A stretch of 26,464 nt of DNA from Lachnospiraceae bacterium UBA938 (GCA_002293475.1 DBDG01000043.1:1-26464); one strand, 5' to 3'. Numbered from the stretch's first letter, positions 8,427-17,495 are shown. Notes: generated by a model from the sequence alone, not told the origin. Made by a program: numbers and translations.

Positions 8427-8476
8427 AACCTCATCAAAAAGGTAATAGATTGTAGTAACACCTTTTTCATGAGGTT
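8427..8476 (+). promoter_or_regulatory. 17-bp hairpin covering the ribosome site of the second PBP
   Basis: AACCTCATCAAAAAGGT (8427-8443) pairs with ACCTTTTTCATGAGGTT (8460-8476) at 16 of 17 positions, the exception being a central C-C, around a 16-base loop. The only Shine-Dalgarno candidate, GAGG (8471-8474), is inside the 3' arm, four bases from the stem end, and the ATG is at 8480. Formed in mRNA, this stem would hide the ribosome site. No T tract follows, so it is not a typical terminator. A smaller ATTCAC/GTGAAT stem-loop lies just upstream. Confidence 0.7.
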
Positions 8477-8479
8477 TCC

Positions 8480-10216
8480 ATGTTAAAAAACAAAACATAC
8501 AACCGTAAAAAGGTTGTAACTGTCTTCTTCATATGCTTTGCCGCCTTTCTCCTCCTCGCGGGAAGACTGGTCTATCTGATGGTATTCCGCTCCGATTACT
8601 ATTCCGAGCAGGCTAAAGAGCTGCATGAGCGGGAAAGGAGCATCAAGGCGGCCAGAGGCCGGATCCTTGACGCAAACGGAACGGTCATAGCGGACAACAA
8701 GACAGTGTGTACGATTTCTGTCATCTACAACCAGGTCACCGACAAAGAAGAAGTGATCCGTATCCTATGTGACGAACTGGATCTTACGGAAGACTTTGTC
8801 AGGAAAAGAGTCGAAAAATATTCCGCCATTGAGCGGATCAGGAGCAACGTCGATAAAGAAACCGGAGACCGCATCAGGGACTATAACCTTGACGGCGTTA
8901 AGGTCGACGAAGATTATAAACGATACTACCCTTACGGCGAGCTGGCTTCGAAGGTATTGGGATTTACCGGGGGAGACAATCAGGGTATCATCGGGCTTGA
9001 GGTGATTTACGAAGAGTACCTGAAAGGAAAAGAGGGCACGATCCTGACCGTGACCGATGCCAAAGGCGTGGAGCTGGATGCGGAAGGAGAAGACCGGATT
9101 GATCCGGTCAGCGGAAACGACCTCCATATCAGCATGGATATGAATATCCAAAGCTATGCGACCCAGCTGGCCGGCCAGGTCATGGAAGCGAAGCAGGCTG
9201 AAAGCGTGTCCATCTTGGTCATGAATCCGCAGAACGGCGAAATCCTGGCGATGGTAGATGTCCCCGAATTTGACTTAAACGATCCCTTCGTCCTGCCGGA
9301 AGGGATCAATGCCGACACGCTGCCGCAGAAGGAAGTACAGGATATGCTGAACAATATATGGCGGAACGGCTGCATCAACGATACATACGAACCTGGTTCG
9401 GCTTTTAAGATCATTACGGCGGCGGCCGGCCTGGAAGCTGGCGTCGTTACGACACACGATGGCTTCAGCTGTCCCGGCTATGTCATGGTGGAAGACCGGC
9501 GGATCCGTTGCCACAAGACAACCGGCCACGGACACCAGGATTTTACCCAGGCCGTCATGAACAGCTGCAATCCGGTTTTTGTCACGGTTGGCCTGCGCCT
9601 CGGGGTGGACGATTTTTACAGCTATTTTCAACAGTTTGGCCTCCTTGGTAAAACCGGCATTGACCTGCCGGGGGAAGCGGGGACGATCATGCATAAAAAA
9701 GAGAATATGAAAGCGGTGGAACTGGCGACGGCAGCCTTCGGGCAGTCTTTTCAGATCACGCCGATCCAGATGGCGGCGACGGCCGCTGCCATCGTCAACG
9801 GCGGCAACCGGGTCACGCCGCATCTTGCCGTCAGATCGGTAAGCCGCGACGGAGAAGTGAAACAGACCTTTTCTTTCCCGGTAAGCGAGAAAATTGTTTC
9901 GGCAGAGACTTCGGAAACCATGCGCATGATGCTGGAACAGGTGGTGGAGAACGGCACCGGCCGGAACGGCTATGTCGAGGGTCAGAGGATCGGAGGCAAG
10001 ACGGCGACCAGTCAGACGCTGCCTAGGGGCAGCGGGCGTTACATAGCCTCTTTTATCGGCTTTGCGCCGGCTGACAATCCGCAGGTCCTGGCGCTGGCCA
10101 TTATCAATAACCCGCAGGGCGTTTATTACGGCGGCCAGGTGGCGGCGCCGGTAATAAGGCAGCTTTTTGAAAATATCCTTCCTTATTTGGAAAAAATGGA
10201 TTATAATTTAAAATGA
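8480..10216 (+). CDS. Class B penicillin-binding protein (FtsI/SpoVD type), KTA variant
   Basis: 578 residues: short basic N terminus, membrane anchor near 14-35 (VVTVFFICFAAFLLLAGRLVYLMVF), dimerisation domain, and a transpeptidase domain with S307-A-F-K310, S362-C-N364 and a third motif that reads K507-T-A509 rather than the usual KTG. No PASTA domain. It is a septal or spore-septal transpeptidase of the same family as the preceding gene, and the two are probably a tandem-duplicated pair with divided vegetative and sporulation work (inference). Translation is probably controlled by the hairpin that contains its ribosome site. It lies 137 bases after the upstream PBP and 58 before mraY. Confidence 0.92.
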   Translation: MLKNKTYNRKKVVTVFFICFAAFLLLAGRLVYLMVFRSDYYSEQAKELHERERSIKAARGRILDANGTVIADNKTVCTISVIYNQVTDKEEVIRILCDELDLTEDFVRKRVEKYSAIERIRSNVDKETGDRIRDYNLDGVKVDEDYKRYYPYGELASKVLGFTGGDNQGIIGLEVIYEEYLKGKEGTILTVTDAKGVELDAEGEDRIDPVSGNDLHISMDMNIQSYATQLAGQVMEAKQAESVSILVMNPQNGEILAMVDVPEFDLNDPFVLPEGINADTLPQKEVQDMLNNIWRNGCINDTYEPGSAFKIITAAAGLEAGVVTTHDGFSCPGYVMVEDRRIRCHKTTGHGHQDFTQAVMNSCNPVFVTVGLRLGVDDFYSYFQQFGLLGKTGIDLPGEAGTIMHKKENMKAVELATAAFGQSFQITPIQMAATAAAIVNGGNRVTPHLAVRSVSRDGEVKQTFSFPVSEKIVSAETSETMRMMLEQVVENGTGRNGYVEGQRIGGKTATSQTLPRGSGRYIASFIGFAPADNPQVLALAIINNPQGVYYGGQVAAPVIRQLFENILPYLEKMDYNLK

Positions 10217-10236
10217 TGCGTTACACGGATTGTCTG

Positions 10237-10253
10237 TGCCGCCGCCGGCGGCA
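10237..10253 (+). other. GC-rich hairpin before mraY
   Basis: TGCCGCC-GCC-GGCGGCA is a perfect 7-bp stem with a 3-base loop, just ahead of the mraY ribosome site (GGGAAGG). There is no T tract. It may stabilise the 5' end of a processed mraY transcript. Confidence 0.4.
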
Positions 10254-10274
10254 TAGCGGGAAGGTTTAATGTAA

Positions 10275-11237
10275 ATGAAGATAGATCCATTGATTATCAT
10301 GCCGGTAATTATTTCATTTGTCATCAGTGTTTTACTGGGGCCGATGATCATTCCTTTTCTGCGCCGGCTGAAGGTCGGCCAGACAGTCAGGGACGACGGC
10401 CCGAAAAGCCATCTGAAGAAATCCGGAACGCCGACCATGGGCGGTATTCTGATCTTGGTCAGCATGGTGGCGACATCTTTGCTTTACGTCCGTGACTACC
10501 CTAGGCTGATCCCGGTTCTGTTTACTACGCTGGGGTTCGGGCTGATCGGTTTCATGGACGACTACATCAAAGTGGTGCTTAAGCGTTCCATGGGTCTTAA
10601 GGCCTGGCAGAAGATGCTGGGACAGCTTCTGGTGACAGGTATCCTAGCCTATTACCTGATCGGGGAGATGGATATTCCCGTAGCGATGAAGATCCCCTTT
10701 ATGCCTGGTCAGTACATTGATTTTGGGTTTTTAAACGTGCCTATTATGTTTTTTATCGTGATTGCGACGGTAAACGGCACCAATTTTACCGACGGGCTGG
10801 ACGGCCTGGCCAGTAGCGTGACAGTCCTGATAGCGACTTTTTTTACCGTGATATCGTTCGGGATGGAAGCGGGCATTTCTCCGATAACTTGCGCGGCCGT
10901 GGGAGCGCTTCTGGGGTTTCTGCTGTTTAATGTCCATCCGGCCAGTGTTTTCATGGGCGATACCGGGTCGCTGGCTTTGGGCGGCTTTGTGGCCGCCAGT
11001 GCGTATATGACACAGATGCAGCTGTTTATTCCGATTATCGGGCTGGTATATGTGGCAGAGGTCATGTCGGTCATTTTGCAGGTTTCGTATTTCAAGCTGA
11101 GCGGCGGGAAGCGGATCTTTAAGATGGCTCCGATTCATCATCATTTTGAGCTATGCGGGTGGAAGGAAACAAAAGTGGTGGCGGTGTTTTCTATTGTGAC
11201 GGCGATTATGTGCTTGGTTGCCTTGATCGGGGCATGA
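10275..11237 (+). CDS. mraY: Phospho-N-acetylmuramoyl-pentapeptide transferase MraY
   Basis: 320 residues, full length, with about ten membrane segments. Diagnostic motifs are the PTMGGILIL segment near 52-60, FMDDYIKV near 92-99 (the Asp pair), TNFTDGLDGLAS near 168-179 and PIHHHFELCGW near the C terminus. MraY transfers phospho-MurNAc-pentapeptide from UDP to undecaprenyl phosphate at the inner membrane face, giving lipid I. The ATG at 10275 follows GGGAAGG with a spacer of about 12 bases. Confidence 0.97.
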   Translation: MKIDPLIIMPVIISFVISVLLGPMIIPFLRRLKVGQTVRDDGPKSHLKKSGTPTMGGILILVSMVATSLLYVRDYPRLIPVLFTTLGFGLIGFMDDYIKVVLKRSMGLKAWQKMLGQLLVTGILAYYLIGEMDIPVAMKIPFMPGQYIDFGFLNVPIMFFIVIATVNGTNFTDGLDGLASSVTVLIATFFTVISFGMEAGISPITCAAVGALLGFLLFNVHPASVFMGDTGSLALGGFVAASAYMTQMQLFIPIIGLVYVAEVMSVILQVSYFKLSGGKRIFKMAPIHHHFELCGWKETKVVAVFSIVTAIMCLVALIGA

Positions 11238-11346
11238 GATCATAGGCAGACTAGCCATGATATTTTGCGCGGGCATTGATTTTAGAAAGTATTTCCAAAG
11301 TAGTGGCATTAAATGATTATAATGTGAGCCGAAAGGTCAGTTGGAA

Positions 11347-12711
11347 ATGAACGTTGTGTTAAAGGGAAAAGAGGTTTTAGTCGTAGGAGGCGGAATAAGC
11401 GGGATCGGAGCCGTAAGGCTTTTAGACTGGGTTGGTGCTTTCCCCGTATTATATGATGCCGATGAGCGTTTATCGGAGCTAAAGATAAGGGAGCGTCTGC
11501 CTGATGAGGTAAAGTGCCGGATTGTTTTAGGGGAATTGCCGGATGCTGTCCTAGCGGCGGTCGCGCTGGCCGTTGTCAGCCCGGGGGTGCCGTTTGAAGC
11601 GGCGGCCATGGTGAGGCTCAGGGAACGGCAGATACCGGTCTGGGGCGAGATAGAACTGGCTTATCGTCTGGGGAGGGGCCGAATCGCAGCGATTACGGGG
11701 ACGAACGGCAAGACGACGACGACTGCCTTGGTGGGTGAGATCATGAAGAGTTATTTCCCTTCGGTTTATGTGGTCGGCAATATCGGCAGTTCCTATACCG
11801 AGATCGTACCGGAGACCCGCGACGACAGCGTGATCGTGGCAGAGATCAGCAGCTTTCAGCTGGAGACGATGGTTGATTTTGCGCCCGAGGTTTCGGCGGT
11901 CCTGAATATTACGCCGGATCATCTGAACCGTCATAAGACGATGGAATGTTATGTCGGCCTAAAAGAAAAAATCGCGAAAAACCAGAGTTCTAGCAATATC
12001 TGTGTTTTAAATTTTGAAAACAGTTACACCCGAGATTTTGGCGGGCGCTGCCCGGCCGGGACGGTTTATTTTTCTTCGGCTAGGGAACTGGAAAACGGCT
12101 ATTTTCTGTCCGGCGCGGATATCTGCTGCCGGACGGACGGCAAGGATGAAAAGCTGCTTAATATCCATGAGATGAAGCTCAAGGGGCTCTGCAACGTAGA
12201 AAATGTCATGGCCGCCATTGCCATCAGTAGCCACATGGGAGTACCGATGCCGAACATCCTCGCGGCCGTCAGAAGCTTCAAGGCCGTGGCACACCGGATC
12301 GAATATGTCGCGGAAAGGGATCAAGTAGAATATTACAATGATTCCAAAGCCACCAATCCCGATGCGGCGATACATGGGATCAAGGCAATGTCCAGGCCGA
12401 CGGTGCTGCTGGCGGGAGGCAGCGACAAGGACAGCGACTACAATGAATGGATGGAAGCCTGCGCCGGTCAGGTTAAGGCCCTGATCCTGATAGGGGCGAC
12501 CCGTGAGAAGATTGCCGCGTGTGCTGCGGCACACGGGATCGGCAATATCATGATGGCAGAGACATTTACGGAAGCTATGGAAAAGTGCCGCAAGCAGGCC
12601 GAGCCGGGCGATGCGGTGCTGCTGTCGCCGGCCTGCGCCAGCTTTGGGATGTTTTCTGACTACAAGGCCCGCGGCGACTGCTTTAAGGAATATGTTTTGT
12701 CGCTTCACTAG
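11347..12711 (+). CDS. murD: UDP-N-acetylmuramoyl-L-alanine:D-glutamate ligase MurD
   Basis: About 454 residues. The order is an N-terminal nucleotide-like fold with VVGGGISGIGAVRLL, the Mur ligase ATP loop ITGTNGKTTTT (GTNGKT at codons 120-125 counted from 11341), the central NITPDHLNRH motif, and a C-terminal domain with YNDSKATNPDA and LSPACASFGMFSDYKARGD. MurD adds D-glutamate to UDP-MurNAc-L-Ala in the cytoplasm. Two starts are possible: TTG at 11341 and ATG at 11347. GAAAGG (11331-11336) is 4 bases from the first and 10 from the second, so I favour the ATG. It stands 103 bases after mraY, in the expected dcw order. Confidence 0.96.
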   Translation: MNVVLKGKEVLVVGGGISGIGAVRLLDWVGAFPVLYDADERLSELKIRERLPDEVKCRIVLGELPDAVLAAVALAVVSPGVPFEAAAMVRLRERQIPVWGEIELAYRLGRGRIAAITGTNGKTTTTALVGEIMKSYFPSVYVVGNIGSSYTEIVPETRDDSVIVAEISSFQLETMVDFAPEVSAVLNITPDHLNRHKTMECYVGLKEKIAKNQSSSNICVLNFENSYTRDFGGRCPAGTVYFSSARELENGYFLSGADICCRTDGKDEKLLNIHEMKLKGLCNVENVMAAIAISSHMGVPMPNILAAVRSFKAVAHRIEYVAERDQVEYYNDSKATNPDAAIHGIKAMSRPTVLLAGGSDKDSDYNEWMEACAGQVKALILIGATREKIAACAAAHGIGNIMMAETFTEAMEKCRKQAEPGDAVLLSPACASFGMFSDYKARGDCFKEYVLSLH

Positions 12712-12777
12712 CACATCGGCTCCCTAGACTAGTAATGTGCCAATACCGTTTCAAAGACAGGATAGGAGAATCACGTT

Positions 12778-13914
12778 TTGGCTAGAAAAAAAGACGAATC
12801 CTTTTTTGACTATACACTACTGTTCATCACATTGTTCCTGCTGGGTTTCGGTCTGATCATGATCTACTCGGTCAGTTCCTATGAGGCCAGTTTGCGATAT
12901 AATGATGCCGCCTTCTTTTTGAAAAGCCAAGTTTTTGCGACTATTATCGGGCTGGCGGCGATGATTTTCGTGGCCAACGTGCCGTACCATTTCTGGGAAC
13001 GGTTCGCCGTACTGGGATACATAGTTTCGATCATACTGATATTATTGATCATACCTTTCGGCGTGGAGCGCGGCGGTGCCAAGCGATGGCTGTATATCGG
13101 CAATACTTCCTTGCAGCCGGCGGAAGTGGCTAAGCTGGGCATGATTCTATTTCTGGCCAGCCTGATCTGTAAGATGGGCAAAGGAATCCGCAGCGGAAAA
13201 GGCTTCCTGACAGTCATGGCAGTCCCGGTTCCGATCTGTCTGATGGTGTGGCAGATCACGGAAAATATGAGCTCGGCTATCATTATCCTCGGTATCGCCG
13301 TCCTGATGCTTTTTGTTTCCAGTCCGGAATATAAGCGTTTTATCTTGCTTGCTTTAGGGGGCATGGCCGTAGCGGCGCTGGCCATCTTTGTGATCGTGAA
13401 TATGGCCGATGCGGACGCCGTCGGCGTCCGTGGCGCCCGCATCCTAGCTTGGCTGGATCCGGAGGCTTATGCGTCGGGCAAAGGCTTTCAATCGTTGCAG
13501 GCACTGTATGCGATCGGCTCTGGGGGCATCCTTGGCAAAGGGCTGGGACAGAGTATGCAGAAACTGGGCTTTTTGCCGGAAGCACAGAATGACATGATAT
13601 TTTCCATTATCTGTGAGGAACTAGGTCTGTTCGGAGCCTTGGCAACGATCATGATGTTCCTGCTTCTGATCTGGCGCTTTATGGTTATTGCCAACAACTC
13701 GACAGATCTCTTCGGTGCCTTGCTGGTGGTCGGTGTCATGGGTCATATCGCCATCCAGGTAATTTTAAACATCGCTGTAGTTACCAATACCATCCCCAAT
13801 ACCGGCATCTCGCTGCCGTTCATCAGTTCCGGCGGTTCTTCGGTTTTATTCCTGCTGATCGAGATCGGGCTGGTGCTCAGCGTAGCCAAGGGAATCCGCT
13901 TAAAGAACCTGTAG
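12778..13914 (+). CDS. ftsW: SEDS peptidoglycan polymerase FtsW/SpoVE-like
   Basis: 378 residues, nearly all membrane-embedded, with about ten segments. Family signatures are WLYIGNTSLQPAEVAKLGMI near residues 102-121, ENMSSAIIILGIAVLMLF near 161-178, and the C-terminal PNTGISLPFISSGGSSVL. SEDS proteins polymerise glycan strands from lipid II together with a class B PBP, here probably one of the two upstream. The start is TTG, with AGGAG (12764-12768) 9 bases upstream. Position between murD and murA supports FtsW or its sporulation paralogue SpoVE rather than RodA. Confidence 0.93.
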   Translation: MARKKDESFFDYTLLFITLFLLGFGLIMIYSVSSYEASLRYNDAAFFLKSQVFATIIGLAAMIFVANVPYHFWERFAVLGYIVSIILILLIIPFGVERGGAKRWLYIGNTSLQPAEVAKLGMILFLASLICKMGKGIRSGKGFLTVMAVPVPICLMVWQITENMSSAIIILGIAVLMLFVSSPEYKRFILLALGGMAVAALAIFVIVNMADADAVGVRGARILAWLDPEAYASGKGFQSLQALYAIGSGGILGKGLGQSMQKLGFLPEAQNDMIFSIICEELGLFGALATIMMFLLLIWRFMVIANNSTDLFGALLVVGVMGHIAIQVILNIAVVTNTIPNTGISLPFISSGGSSVLFLLIEIGLVLSVAKGIRLKNL

Positions 13915-13936
13915 TTTATATAAGACAAGATACGCT

Positions 13937-13964
13937 TTGAAAAATCTCTCCATATAGATAGAAT
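13937..13964 (+). promoter_or_regulatory. Candidate sigma-A promoter for murA
   Basis: TTGAAA (13937-13942) and TAGAAT (13959-13964) with a 16-bp spacer, in the 90-bp gap before murA. This would allow expression of murA-divIB apart from the upstream genes. No experimental support. Confidence 0.45.
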
Positions 13965-14004
13965 AGGTCGTTTATAAAATTTAACCGTAAAGGCAGGTGT
14001 AAAT

Positions 14005-15261
14005 TTGAACGCTATTCATGTAAGGGGCGGTAATCCTCTGTTTGGAGAGACTAAGATACAGGGTTCCAAAAATGCTGTTCTGCCGGTCATGGCGGCAGCA
14101 TTATTGATTGAAGGCACCAGTGTAATCGAAAACTGTCCCAGAATAACCGATGTTTTCCATATGCAGCAGCTGCTTGAAGAAATAGGCTGCAAGATCCATT
14201 GGCGCGACCGGTCGTTATATATCGATGCGGCGAACGTAACCGAAAATGCCATGCGTGGGGAACTGGTGACGGGGATGCGGTCCTCGATCATGCTGCTGGG
14301 GGCGATGCTGGGAAGGTTCGGAAAAGCTGCCATGAATCATCCGGGCGGCTGCGTCATCGGAGAACGTCCCATTGATATCCATCTGGAAGCTTTGAAACAG
14401 ATGGGAGTCGTGATCTGCGAAGAAGAGTGTTTTTTTACGGCGACCGCCGCAAAATTAACCGGCACTGTAATTACATTGCCCATGCCCAGCGTGGGCGCCA
14501 CGGAAAATGTCATCTTGGCTGCTGTCATGGCTAAAGGTATCACCATACTTAAGAATGCGGCCAGGGAGCCGGAAATAACCGCTCTGTGTGACTTCCTAAG
14601 GACCGCCGGCGCTGTCATCGAAGTGGACAGCTTTTCAGATAACACGCTGTTGATAAAAGGCCGGCGGAAACTATTTCCGATCAGTTTCCGGATTCCGACC
14701 GACCGAATCGTAGCGGGGACTTATCTGCTCAGCGTATTGGGAACCGGCGGGCATATTTTTCTTAAAGATGCACCGGTCAAGCACATGAGAGCGTTGCTTC
14801 AGCTGGCGGAAGCCATGGATGCCGAAGTCAGCGTCTGTGAAACCGGGGTTGCCATCTTGGCGGAGGGGATCCATAAAACAGTGCCCTATCTGGAGACTGG
14901 CGTATATCCCCTTTTTCCCACGGATATGCAGTCGCCGCTGCTGGCCGTGCTGACGAAGGCTAAAGGGAAGAGCGTGATCTGTGAAAAAATATTTGAAAAC
15001 CGGCTTAGGATTGTGCCGGAACTGCGTAAAATGGGGGCCAAGATCGAAGTGGAGGACAATATTGCGACGGTGTTCGGGGTGGAAGCCCTGAAAGGCACCC
15101 GGGTGGAAGCCTTGGAGCTAAGAGGCGGAGCTGCTCTGATCGTAGCCGGATGCATGGCCGAAGGGGAGACAATCGTCGAAAACCGCCAGTTTATCGAAAG
15201 AGGATATGAAGATATCGTGCGTGATTACAGGAATCTGGGAGTTAAGATCAATACGGCTTGA
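14005..15261 (+). CDS. murA: UDP-N-acetylglucosamine 1-carboxyvinyltransferase MurA
   Basis: 418 residues, full length. The two-fold EPSP-synthase-like architecture is clear: K22-N23 in GSKNAVLP, and the active-site loop HPGGCVIGERPIDIH with C116, the residue that bonds phosphoenolpyruvate and is the fosfomycin target. Further signatures are the SVGATENVILAAV stretch near 160-172, FPTDMQSPLLA near 306-316, and LRGGAALIVAG. MurA catalyses the first committed step of peptidoglycan synthesis in the cytoplasm. The start is TTG with AAAGGCAGG upstream. Placement of murA between ftsW and divIB follows the clostridial arrangement, where murG is often expected nearby but is not seen here. Confidence 0.97.
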   Translation: MNAIHVRGGNPLFGETKIQGSKNAVLPVMAAALLIEGTSVIENCPRITDVFHMQQLLEEIGCKIHWRDRSLYIDAANVTENAMRGELVTGMRSSIMLLGAMLGRFGKAAMNHPGGCVIGERPIDIHLEALKQMGVVICEEECFFTATAAKLTGTVITLPMPSVGATENVILAAVMAKGITILKNAAREPEITALCDFLRTAGAVIEVDSFSDNTLLIKGRRKLFPISFRIPTDRIVAGTYLLSVLGTGGHIFLKDAPVKHMRALLQLAEAMDAEVSVCETGVAILAEGIHKTVPYLETGVYPLFPTDMQSPLLAVLTKAKGKSVICEKIFENRLRIVPELRKMGAKIEVEDNIATVFGVEALKGTRVEALELRGGAALIVAGCMAEGETIVENRQFIERGYEDIVRDYRNLGVKINTA

Positions 15262-15306
15262 TCCGTAAGGATGAGCGTATGCTGACTTACCTATATGGGA
15301 GCCGGG

Positions 15307-16179
15307 ATGGGCAAAAAGAAAAAGAAGCGGCTTGAACCGCACAAGCAGCATAAGCTGCCAAAACAGCACAAGCAGCATAAGCCGCACAAGCAGCACAAGA
15401 CGCTAGTAAAGCAAAAACAACAAAAGATATATAAGGACTTGGGTGAAGTCCTGCGCCAGCACAGAAGCCTGGTGACCGTCGTGCTTCTGGTGCTGGCGCT
15501 GGGCGCCGGCCTGTGGGCGGGATTTCAATATGTTGTCAGCGAATACACGGTAACTAGGATATATGTGGACGGAAACCTTCATTACACCGATGAAGAGATC
15601 ATGGATATAGTTATGGAAGGAAGATTTGGTAATAATTCCCTGTACTTATCGTTGAAATACAAGGATAAAAGTATCAGCGGCATTCCCTTCATCGAGAAAA
15701 TGGACGTCAGCATCATGGAAAAAGACACGATAAGGATTAATGTTTATGAAAAGGCCATAGCCGGCTATGTTGAATATATGGGACATTATCTATACTTTGA
15801 CAAGGACGGGATCGTGGTGGAAGCCTCTGCCGAGGCGGCGGCAGGAGTCCTTGAGGTGGCCGGCATGGAGTTTGACCATGCGGTGATGCATGAGAAGCTG
15901 CCGGCTAAGGATGAGTCGATATTCACCAGAACATTAAGCATAAGCCAGCTCATGCAGAAGTACGGAATTGCCGCGGACAAGGTGTATTTTGAAGAAAACG
16001 GTGAGATTATGCTGTATTTCGGCAAGATCAAGGTGGCCTTAGGCGATGATTACCATATTGATGAAAAAGTCATGGAACTTCAAAACATATTACCCAAGCT
16101 GGAAGGCTTAAGCGGCACTTTACGCATGGAAAATTTTGACGATTTTTCTAACGAAACGATTTTCGAATCAGAAATGTAA
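15307..16179 (+). CDS. divIB: Cell division protein DivIB/FtsQ with His/Lys/Gln-rich N-terminal tail
   Basis: About 290 residues. A very basic cytoplasmic tail (2-45) contains repeated HKQ units. A single membrane segment (about 54-78, LVTVVLLVLALGAGLWAGF) precedes a POTRA-type domain (YTVTRIYVDGNLHYTDEEIM) and the extracytoplasmic beta domain. DivIB/FtsQ scaffolds the septal FtsL-DivIC-FtsW-PBP complex. I chose the ATG at 15307 because GGGAG (15297-15301) lies 5 bases upstream; an in-frame ATG at 15295 has no ribosome site. The position just before ftsZ is standard; ftsA, often between them, is missing. Confidence 0.9.
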   Translation: MGKKKKKRLEPHKQHKLPKQHKQHKPHKQHKTLVKQKQQKIYKDLGEVLRQHRSLVTVVLLVLALGAGLWAGFQYVVSEYTVTRIYVDGNLHYTDEEIMDIVMEGRFGNNSLYLSLKYKDKSISGIPFIEKMDVSIMEKDTIRINVYEKAIAGYVEYMGHYLYFDKDGIVVEASAEAAAGVLEVAGMEFDHAVMHEKLPAKDESIFTRTLSISQLMQKYGIAADKVYFEENGEIMLYFGKIKVALGDDYHIDEKVMELQNILPKLEGLSGTLRMENFDDFSNETIFESEM

Positions 16180-16197
16180 AAAAAACAAAATTTATGG

Positions 16198-16226
16198 TTG
16201 ATAAATTCTTAAAATAATTATATGAT
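16198..16226 (+). promoter_or_regulatory. Sigma-A promoter upstream of ftsZ
   Basis: TTGATA (16198-16203), a 17-bp spacer and TATGAT (16221-16226), in the AT-rich 88-bp gap before ftsZ. It would give FtsZ, needed in excess over other divisome proteins, its own transcript. Confidence 0.7.
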
Positions 16227-16267
16227 GAAATATATGGATAACTGGGAACTATGAAGGAGGAACTACT

Positions 16268-17464
16268 TTGTTAGAGATTAAGACTAACGATGCTGAATCT
16301 GCTGCCAAAATAATCGTGATCGGTGTTGGAGGAGCAGGTAATAATGCTGTAAATAGAATGATTGACGAAAATATCGGCGGAGTCGAGTTCATCGGAATCA
16401 ACACGGACAAGCAGGCCTTACAGCTGTGCAAGGCTCCGAAGCTGCTACAGATCGGCGAGAAGCTGACGAAGGGCCTGGGCGCCGGTGCCCGGCCGGAGAT
16501 CGGCGAGAAGGCGGCCGAGGAAAGCGTAGAAGAAGTGACCGCAGCAATCCGCGGTGCCGACATGGTTTTCATTACCTGCGGCATGGGCGGCGGAACCGGT
16601 ACCGGAGCGGCACCGGTGGTAGCCAAGGCCGCCAAGGATATGGGTATATTGACCGTCGGAGTGGTAACGAAGCCTTTTCGGTTCGAGGCAAGGACTAGGA
16701 TGAGCAATGCCGTCAACGGTATTGAGCGGATCAAGGATTTCGTGGATACCTTGATCGTAATACCCAATGATAAACTCTTAGAGATAGTTGATCGCCGGAC
16801 GACGATGCCGGATGCGCTGAAGAAAGCGGACGAAGTACTGCAGCAGGCGGTGCAGGGTATCACCGATCTGATCAACGTACCGGGGCTGATCAATCTTGAC
16901 TTTGCTGATGTACAGACCGTAATGAAGGATAAGGGCATCGCCCATATCGGGATCGGAACCGGCAAGGGCGACGATAAGGCCAGCGAGTCGGTTAAGATGG
17001 CGGTAGAAAGCCCGCTGTTAGAGACTACGGTTTCCGGAGCGACGCATGTTATTATTAATATTTCCGGCGATATTACGATGGCAGAGGCTGACGATGCGGC
17101 TAAGTATGTCCAGGAACTGGCAGGGGATGACGTGAACCTGCTCTTTGGTGCTACATATGATGCCAGCAAGGCGGATACATGTACGATTACGGTGATTGCC
17201 ACCGGCTTGGTGGACAAGAATGCGCCGGTGCGGCCGGCCGGTCCGTTGGGATATAAGCCGGTTTATACGGCTGGTAAAGGATATAATCCGGGGGGGAGTT
17301 CAGTGCTTCCGAAGCCCGGGGTAAACCAGATGCCGGTCGGACAGGCTAGGCCGGTGGTTCCGGCGCAGACGAGGGCGGCTCAGGGTATGAATAAGCCGGG
17401 GGATATCAGGAGTACGGTCGAGGAGAAGTCTTTGAAGATACCGGACTTTCTGCAGAAGAAGTGA
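16268..17464 (+). CDS. ftsZ: Cell division GTPase FtsZ
   Basis: 398 residues. The tubulin-like GTP-binding domain shows IGVGGAGNNAVNRM near 18-31, the tubulin signature GGGTGTG at 107-113, and the T7-loop NLDFADVQTVM near 214-224 with the catalytic Asp. A variable linker rich in Gly, Pro and Val (about 320-375) leads to the conserved C-terminal peptide IPDFLQKK, which docks membrane tethers. FtsZ forms the cytokinetic ring. The TTG start is well supported by GAAGGAGGA ending 7 bases upstream. It is the last dcw gene here and is followed by a terminator. Confidence 0.98.
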   Translation: MLEIKTNDAESAAKIIVIGVGGAGNNAVNRMIDENIGGVEFIGINTDKQALQLCKAPKLLQIGEKLTKGLGAGARPEIGEKAAEESVEEVTAAIRGADMVFITCGMGGGTGTGAAPVVAKAAKDMGILTVGVVTKPFRFEARTRMSNAVNGIERIKDFVDTLIVIPNDKLLEIVDRRTTMPDALKKADEVLQQAVQGITDLINVPGLINLDFADVQTVMKDKGIAHIGIGTGKGDDKASESVKMAVESPLLETTVSGATHVIINISGDITMAEADDAAKYVQELAGDDVNLLFGATYDASKADTCTITVIATGLVDKNAPVRPAGPLGYKPVYTAGKGYNPGGSSVLPKPGVNQMPVGQARPVVPAQTRAAQGMNKPGDIRSTVEEKSLKIPDFLQKK

Positions 17465-17495
17465 ATATGGGCGGCCTTTTGGGGTTGAGGAATCT

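Noticed and set aside
12007..12714. 235-codon minus-strand open frame inside murD
   Set aside because: Shadow of the murD coding sequence; composition is that of reversed GC-rich codons and no motif is present.
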